Below are positions 59,184 through 64,000 of a stretch of 64,000 nt of DNA, in pieces. This DNA comes from Streptomyces lavendofoliae (GTDB lineage Bacteria; Actinomycetota; Actinomycetes; Streptomycetales; Streptomycetaceae): assembly GCF_014649735.1 (NCBI RefSeq), contig NZ_BMTP01000005.1:310001-374000 (forward strand). The letters are read 5' to 3'. Both the position numbers and the translations under genes were made by a program. Below the pieces are notes generated by a model. The model did no database searches. It was not told the origin of the DNA and was given only the letters and a program-made list of their open reading frames with translations. The stretch's first letter is position 1, and each line of letters opens with the position of its first letter.

Positions 59184-61397
59184 TCAGATCCGCGTCGGCA
59201 GCTCGAACCAGACCACCTTGCCGGTCGACAGCCGGGTCGCGCCCCACCGCCGGGCCAGCCGGTTCACCAGGAACAGGCCGCGCCCGCCCTCGTCGGTGTC
59301 CCGGGCCCGCCGCTGGCGCGGCAGCTGGGGAGAGTCGTCACCGACCTCGCAGCGCAGCACGTCCGTGCGCAGCAGCCGCAGCGTCACCGGCCGTTCCGCG
59401 TACCGCACCGCGTTGGTGACCACCTCGCTGACCAGCAGCTCGACGCTGTCCGCCAGATCCTCCAGGTCCCAGCGCGCCAGCGCCCGCCGCGCCAGGCGCC
59501 GGGCCCGGCCGGGCGCCTGCTCCTCCGGCTCCAGGAACCAGTAGGCGACGTCGCTCGGCGCGATCCCGTCGAAGCGGGCCGCGAGCAGCGCGATGTCGTC
59601 GTCCCGGTCGCCCGGCCCGAGCATGTCCAGCACGTCGTCGCAGAGCGCCTCCAGCGGCGGCGAGTGATCCGGGCCGGTCAACTGGGCGGTCGCGGCCAGG
59701 CGCTCGCGCAGCTGCTCTATCCCCGTCCACACGTCGCGCAGCCGTGACTCGACGAGCCCGTCGGTGTAGAGGAGCAGGGTCGCCCCCGCGGGGGCGTCCA
59801 GCTCGACCGCCTCGAAGTCCACGCCGCCCACGCCGATCGGCGCGCCCGGCGGGACACGCAGCACCTCCGCCCGTCCGCCGAGGTGCAGCAGTATCGGCGG
59901 CGGGTGGCCCGCGTTGGCGATCGTGATGCGGTGCGCGACCGGGTCGTACACCGCGTACAGGCAGGTCGCCATGCGGTTCTCGCCGAGCCGCTGTGCCTGC
60001 TCGTCGAGGTGGTGCAGCACCTCCTGCGGCGGCAGATCGAGCCCGGCGAGGGTCTGCGCGGTGGTGCGCAGCTGGCCCATGATCGCGGCGGACGTCATGG
60101 AGTGGCCCATGACGTCGCCCACGACCAGGGCGACCCGGCTGCCGGGCAGCGGGATCGCGTCGTACCAGTCGCAGCCCACCCGGGCCGTCTCGGCCGCCGG
60201 GAGGTAGCGGGAGGCCAGCTTCACACCGGTCGGCTGCGGCAGGTTCTCCGGCAGCATGGTGCGCTGGAGCTCGTCGGCGATGTACGCCTCGCGCCCGTAC
60301 AGCACCGCCTTGTCGATGCCGAGCGCCGTGTGCGTCGCCAGCTGGGCGGCGACCAGCAGGTCGTTCGGCTCGAACGGCGGCCGGTCGGGGCGGCGCAGGA
60401 AGACGGCCGCTCCGATCACCCGGCGCCGGCCGCGCAACGGCGCGAGGATCGCCCGGTGCCCGGACGGTACGCAGCGCCCGTCGCCGAGCAGTTCGGGCAG
60501 CGCGGCGCGGGCGGCCGCGGAGTCGCCGAAGACCGGGCGCACGCCCCGGAGGACCTCGGCGAGGGCGCCTCCCGCCTGGACCTCGCACAGCTCGGCCGCC
60601 GGGCCGAGGTCGAGGTCGGTCTCCGGGTCGGCCGCCGACAGGCCGAGGTCGGTCTCGTCCTCGGTTAAACGCAGCCGGTCGGTACGGCGCAGGCGCAGGA
60701 CGAACGGGTCGACGGGCCGTTCGTCACCGACCGGCAGCGGGTCGCGGAGGTAGACGAGGATCGCGTCGGAGAACGTCGGCACGGTGGCCCGGCACAGGCC
60801 GAGCACGATCTCGTCCAGGTCGATGCCGCGGGCGATCCGCCGGGTGGCGGCGCCCACGAACCGCAGCCGGTCGCCCTCGCGCCGGGTGGCCGCGACGGGC
60901 TCCCTGTCGCCGCCCGTGGTGGGACCGCCCTGGACGGGCAGGGCGTCCAGCGGGCCGGCCGCGCCGGCCGGTCCACCGCCCCGCGCGCCACCGGGGCCGC
61001 CTCCCGCGCCGGCGCCCTGCCCCGTACGCGCGCCGCCGCCGGGACCGCCTGCGGCTCCGGCACCGCCGCCGGCCCCCGCGCCCGTGCCGGGGCCCGCGAC
61101 CGCTTCCGGCGCGTGCCCCTCCTGTCCGGGTCCGCGGCCGGCCGCGTGCCCCTGAGCCCCGCCGGCGTGCCCCGACGCGCCGCCCGTGTGGCCCGTGGCG
61201 CCGCGGCCGGAGCCGCCCGGCCCGGCCGGTACGGCGGTCGCCGGGGCCTGGGCGGCACCCGCGCGCGGTGCGGACAGGGGCGCGGGCACGGCCGGCGCGG
61301 CGGGGGACGGGGGCGTCTCCCGCCGCGGCCGGGTGCGTTCCTGCGGCCGGGCAGCCAGGGGCTGCCGGCCTTCGTGGGAGGTGGGATGCTCCGTCAC
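59184..61397 (-). CDS. SpoIIE-type PP2C phosphatase with GAF and RsbW-like ATPase domains; contains a TTA codon
   Basis: Protein of 737 aa. Residues about 35-150 are Gly/Ala/Pro low complexity. A GAF domain (about 175-360) is followed by a PP2C/SpoIIE phosphatase (about 385-600) with CDWYDAIPL, VGDVMGHSM and DRDDDIALLAAR, then a HATPase_c anti-sigma-like domain (about 615-735, SEVVTNAVRYA). Such proteins control anti-anti-sigma factors in partner switching. Leu244 is a TTA codon (plus-strand 60666-60668), pointing to bldA dependence. GTG start at 61397. The 234-bp region upstream has no gene. Usual GGDWYD reads GCDWYD. Confidence 0.93.
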   Translation of the reverse strand: MTEHPTSHEGRQPLAARPQERTRPRRETPPSPAAPAVPAPLSAPRAGAAQAPATAVPAGPGGSGRGATGHTGGASGHAGGAQGHAAGRGPGQEGHAPEAVAGPGTGAGAGGGAGAAGGPGGGARTGQGAGAGGGPGGARGGGPAGAAGPLDALPVQGGPTTGGDREPVAATRREGDRLRFVGAATRRIARGIDLDEIVLGLCRATVPTFSDAILVYLRDPLPVGDERPVDPFVLRLRRTDRLRLTEDETDLGLSAADPETDLDLGPAAELCEVQAGGALAEVLRGVRPVFGDSAAARAALPELLGDGRCVPSGHRAILAPLRGRRRVIGAAVFLRRPDRPPFEPNDLLVAAQLATHTALGIDKAVLYGREAYIADELQRTMLPENLPQPTGVKLASRYLPAAETARVGCDWYDAIPLPGSRVALVVGDVMGHSMTSAAIMGQLRTTAQTLAGLDLPPQEVLHHLDEQAQRLGENRMATCLYAVYDPVAHRITIANAGHPPPILLHLGGRAEVLRVPPGAPIGVGGVDFEAVELDAPAGATLLLYTDGLVESRLRDVWTGIEQLRERLAATAQLTGPDHSPPLEALCDDVLDMLGPGDRDDDIALLAARFDGIAPSDVAYWFLEPEEQAPGRARRLARRALARWDLEDLADSVELLVSEVVTNAVRYAERPVTLRLLRTDVLRCEVGDDSPQLPRQRRARDTDEGGRGLFLVNRLARRWGATRLSTGKVVWFELPTRI

Positions 61398-61631
61398 GCG
61401 TGGGATTCCGTCCGTCCGGGCCGGTAGTGCGATGCGATCGCTCTGTCAGGCGCTATACCCGCTCTGAGGGCGGCGTCGACAAGGGGTGACGGATCCGGGC
61501 ACGGATCAGGCACGGTCCACCCCCTCCATGGATGACTTACGGTCAGTTCCTGGTCTTCGCTCAGTCGTTACTGCTCCGCGAACGTGCGGAGGACGATCCT
61601 ACGTTTGCACCCCAGGGGCGCATCAAGGGTC

Positions 61632-62321
61632 TCACGGAGCCGTGTGCGCCGGGGTGCGATCCCAGTCCGCAGGCAATTCCGGAACATTCCAGTCCGGATT
61701 CGGCCGCCAGTTCTCCCAGCCGTCCGCGAACGGCGCGCCCCAGGCGCGGATCACCTCGACCGCCGCCCGCCCCGCCTCCCGCACCCTCCGGGCCTGCGCG
61801 GGGCCCATCAGGCCGCTCCGCTGCGCCTGGGCGAACTCGTCCTCGTCGCGCCACAGCCAACTGCGGTCGGGGTAGACGGAGATGTCGAGGAAGTGGTCCT
61901 CGGAGTCCACGCCGTCCGCCCATCGGGTGCGTGGTTCCTCCAGGTTGACGTACCAGCTGCGGAACCGCCAGCCGCGCTCCCAGAACAGCCACACCGACCA
62001 GGGCTCGTCCGGCCGGGCCAGCTTGAGTACGCCCGTGCCCTCCCACCGGGTGCGCACGGTGGCGCGCGGCGCGGTGTACCGGGTCGCGAGCGGCTCCTCG
62101 TGGACGGGACTGCCGTCGGCGAGCACCGGCTTGACGCACTCGGTGCCCGGCGCCATCCACACGGCGAGCACGTCGTCGGTGTCCTGGACGACGGTCACCG
62201 GCCGGCAGATGTGGATGTGGCCGTCGCCGTTGTCCCGGTAGCGCCACAGGATCCGCTCGCCCGGCGCCCAGCGCGCACCGCCGGAGCGCGCTCCTCTCCC
62301 TGTCGTCGTCTCGGCTGTCAT
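61632..62321 (-). CDS. DUF402 family phosphohydrolase-like protein (FomD related)
   Basis: Protein of 229 aa. The DUF402 core spans about 85-200 with VWLFWERGWRFRSWYVNLEE, DGVDSEDHFLDISVYPD and WRDEDEFAQAQ, acidic residues that would bind metal. FomD of fosfomycin biosynthesis, a DUF402 member, hydrolyses a cytidylyl phosphonate, and other members act on nucleoside diphosphates; there is no phosphonate gene nearby, so a housekeeping nucleotide role is more likely. It lies between fumC and the phosphatase gene. Confidence 0.82.
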   Translation of the reverse strand: MTAETTTGRGARSGGARWAPGERILWRYRDNGDGHIHICRPVTVVQDTDDVLAVWMAPGTECVKPVLADGSPVHEEPLATRYTAPRATVRTRWEGTGVLKLARPDEPWSVWLFWERGWRFRSWYVNLEEPRTRWADGVDSEDHFLDISVYPDRSWLWRDEDEFAQAQRSGLMGPAQARRVREAGRAAVEVIRAWGAPFADGWENWRPNPDWNVPELPADWDRTPAHTAP

Positions 62322-62403
62322 GCGCAGATCTTAGAGGCGCGCCCCGGGCCGCGCAGCGACCCCGATCACCGCCGACGGGCCCGGGGACCGGCGTAACAGC
62401 AGG

Positions 62404-63804
62404 TCAGGGCCGGGTCATCCGCAGGACGTCCAGGGCCTCGTCGAGCTGCTGGAGCGTCAGGTCGCCCCGCTCCACGTACCCCGATGCGATGACGACCTCG
62501 CGGATCGTCCGGCGCTCGGCGAGCGATTTCTTGGCGACCTTCGCCGCCTCCTCGTAACCGATGTACTTGTTGAGCGGGGTCACCACCGAGGGGGACGACT
62601 CGGCGTACTCGCGCGCCCGCTCCACGTTGGCGGTGATGCCGTCGACCGTGCGGTCCGCCAGCAGGCGGGCGGCGTTCGCGAGCAGCCGGATCGACTCCAG
62701 CAGGTTCTTGGCGATGACCGGCAGCATCACGTTCAGCTCGAAGTTCCCGGCGGCTCCGGCCGCGGCGACCGTGGCGTCGTTCCCGGTCACCTGGGCGGCG
62801 ACCATGAGCACGGCCTCCGGGATCACCGGATTGACCTTGCCGGGCATGATCGAGGAGCCGGGCTGGAGGTCGGGGAGGTTGATCTCGGCCAGGCCGGTGC
62901 GGGGGCCGGAGGCCATCCAGCGCAGATCGTTGGAGATCTTGGTGAGGGAGACCGCGATCGTCCGCAGCTGCCCGGACGTCTCGACCAGTCCGTCGCGGGC
63001 GCCCTGCGCCTCGAAGTGGTCGCGGGCCTCGGTGAGCGGCAGCCCGGTCGCCTCGGCGACCTCGGCGATGACGGCGGCGGAGAAGCCCGGCGGGGTGTTG
63101 ATGCCGGTGCCGACCGCCGTACCGCCCAGCGGCAGTTCGGCCAGACGCGGCAGCGAGGCGCGCAGCCGTTCGACGCCGTACCGGACCTGGGCGGCGTAAC
63201 CGCCGAACTCCTGGCCGAGGGTGACCGGGGTGGCGTCCATCAGGTGGGTCCGCCCGGACTTGACGACGTCCGCGAATTCGGCTGATTTCCGCCCCAGGGA
63301 GGCGGCCAGGTGTTCGAGGGCCGGGACGAGGTCCCGGGTGACCGCGGCGGTGGCGGCGATGTGGATGGAGGAGGGGAACACGTCGTTGGACGACTGCGAC
63401 GCGTTGACGTGGTCGTTGGGGTGGACGGCGCCGGGGCGGCCGAGGCGCTCGCCGGCCAGGGTGGCCAGGACCTCGTTGGTGTTCATGTTGGACGACGTGC
63501 CCGAGCCGGTCTGGAAGACGTCGACGGGGAAGTGGTCGTCCCAGCGGCCCTCGGCGACCTCCGCGGCCGCCTCCTGGATGGCGCCGGCGACGTCCCGGTC
63601 CAGGACGCCCAGCTCCGCGTTGACCTTCGCCGCCGCGGCCTTGATACGGGCCAGGGCCTCGATGTGCGCCCGCTCCAGGCGCTGCCCGGAGATGGGGAAG
63701 TTCTCCACCGCCCGCTGGGTCTGGGCCCGCCACTTGGCATGGGCGGGGACGCGCACCTCGCCCATGGAGTCGTGCTCGACGCGGTAGTCCGGCTCATCCG
63801 TCAT
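62404..63804 (-). CDS. fumC: Fumarate hydratase class II
   Basis: Protein of 466 aa, the usual length. The signature [11 protein letters not shown] (316-326, catalytic Ser318 on the mobile loop) and [10 protein letters not shown] (His187) are intact, as are the substrate-binding [10 protein letters not shown] and [11 protein letters not shown]. It interconverts fumarate and malate in the TCA cycle. ATG 63804 was chosen with AGGAGG about 10 nt upstream. Divergent from the next gene by 106 bp. Confidence 0.97.
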   Translation of the reverse strand: MTDEPDYRVEHDSMGEVRVPAHAKWRAQTQRAVENFPISGQRLERAHIEALARIKAAAAKVNAELGVLDRDVAGAIQEAAAEVAEGRWDDHFPVDVFQTGSGTSSNMNTNEVLATLAGERLGRPGAVHPNDHVNASQSSNDVFPSSIHIAATAAVTRDLVPALEHLAASLGRKSAEFADVVKSGRTHLMDATPVTLGQEFGGYAAQVRYGVERLRASLPRLAELPLGGTAVGTGINTPPGFSAAVIAEVAEATGLPLTEARDHFEAQGARDGLVETSGQLRTIAVSLTKISNDLRWMASGPRTGLAEINLPDLQPGSSIMPGKVNPVIPEAVLMVAAQVTGNDATVAAAGAAGNFELNVMLPVIAKNLLESIRLLANAARLLADRTVDGITANVERAREYAESSPSVVTPLNKYIGYEEAAKVAKKSLAERRTIREVVIASGYVERGDLTLQQLDEALDVLRMTRP

Positions 63805-63910
63805 GGTCGTCAAACCTCCTGAAAAGTTGAGCACTTGTCTTGTTCTGCGTATTCCCAAGCCCTGTACCGGCCAGTAAAAACCGTGGGTAACCCCACTTCC
63901 AGGAGGCGCA

Positions 63911-64000
63911 ATGACGCGCACCGGTAGCAGAGCCGGGTTCGGGCTCCGATGGACGGTCGCGGCAGCGGCCGCGCTCGCCGCCGTTCTCGGCCAGGCGGCC
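63911..64000 (+). CDS. Start of a secreted protein gene, cut by the window edge
   Basis: ATG 63911 follows AGGAGG (63901-63906). The 30 visible codons read [20 protein letters not shown] and on, a basic N-region and an Ala-rich hydrophobic core, that is a signal peptide. TTCCCA (63851-63856), 17-bp spacer and TAAAAA (63874-63879) may be its promoter. Nothing can be said about the mature protein. Confidence 0.7.
   Translation, partial: MTRTGSRAGFGLRWTVAAAAALAAVLGQAA

Noticed and set aside
61486..61875. 129-codon plus-strand ORF upstream of the DUF402 stop
   Set aside because: Most of it is antisense to the DUF402 gene and the product is Ser/Arg/Pro low complexity.
1..64000. tRNA, rRNA, insertion sequences, integrase/att sites, replication origin
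   Set aside because: None recognised by eye on either strand; no transposase or integrase among the reading frames.

Overview
The window is high-GC (roughly 70% or more by eye) DNA of a streptomycete or very close relative. The evidence is strong GC-third-position codon bias, frequent GTG starts and 4-bp start/stop overlaps, only two leucine TTA codons noticed in genes, a DasR-type (dre) box before a GH18 chitinase, a GTP-type PEP carboxykinase, a PIN-PhoH2 protein next to a short-chain isoprenyl transferase, an oxyR/ahpC/ahpD locus and a monoderm Tad pilus locus. It looks like chromosomal core with some lineage-specific islands. I saw no rRNA, tRNA, insertion sequence or CRISPR array.

Layout. 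1-6.4 kb: glycan operon of a processive GT2 synthase (cut by the left edge), a GT39 transferase, a polyprenyl-phosphate sugar synthase/GtrA fusion and a secreted radical-copper oxidase. 6.3-15.3 kb: TetR regulator, hemolysin-III protein, PEPCK, AlaA-like aminotransferase, SDR, secreted serine protease and an MptB-like mannosyltransferase. 15.3-20.8 kb: divergent catabolic cluster of D-aminoacylase and fold-III PLP enzyme against PfkB kinase, IclR and RidA, with an inverted repeat in the shared promoter region. 20.9-25.8 kb: secreted carboxypeptidase, divergent NRAMP-like transporter, and a chitinase with a dre box.

26-37.2 kb: complete Tad (Flp) pilus locus: zinc-ribbon protein, CpaB, CpaE, two TadE pseudopilins, CpaF, TadB, TadC, an embedded histidine kinase/response regulator, Flp pilin, TadG-like protein, lipoprotein and OmpA-like protein. 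The prepilin peptidase lies 1.7 kb beyond it. 37.4-42.2 kb: membrane mannosyltransferase, DUF192, prepilin peptidase, cupin, DUF2079 protein and a probable 6C small RNA. 42.2-49.2 kb: aldo/keto reductase, isoprenyl transferase, PhoH2, secreted lytic transglycosylase, AI-2E-family exporter and an anchored hypothetical protein. 49.3-51.7 kb: peroxide defence (ahpD, ahpC, divergent oxyR) and a 64-bp tandem repeat. 51.7-56.7 kb: PadR-controlled ABC exporter and an SPFH/ribbon-helix-helix operon, each with a perfect palindrome upstream. 56.8-64 kb: class A PBP, SpoIIE-type phosphatase, DUF402 protein, fumarase C and the start of a secreted protein.

How the genes may work together. The enzyme set at 15.3-20.8 kb fits oxidative amino-sugar catabolism (N-acetylglucosaminate to glucosaminate to 2-keto-3-deoxygluconate, then phosphorylation), which would complement the chitinase nearby; this is inference. 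The first operon fits synthesis, lipid-sugar decoration and copper-radical oxidation of an exopolysaccharide. The Tad locus has its own two-component system, and its response regulator carries a rare TTA codon and so may depend on the bldA tRNA. The SpoIIE-type phosphatase carries the only other TTA I noticed. Coordinates and motif counts were read by eye; no database search was run.
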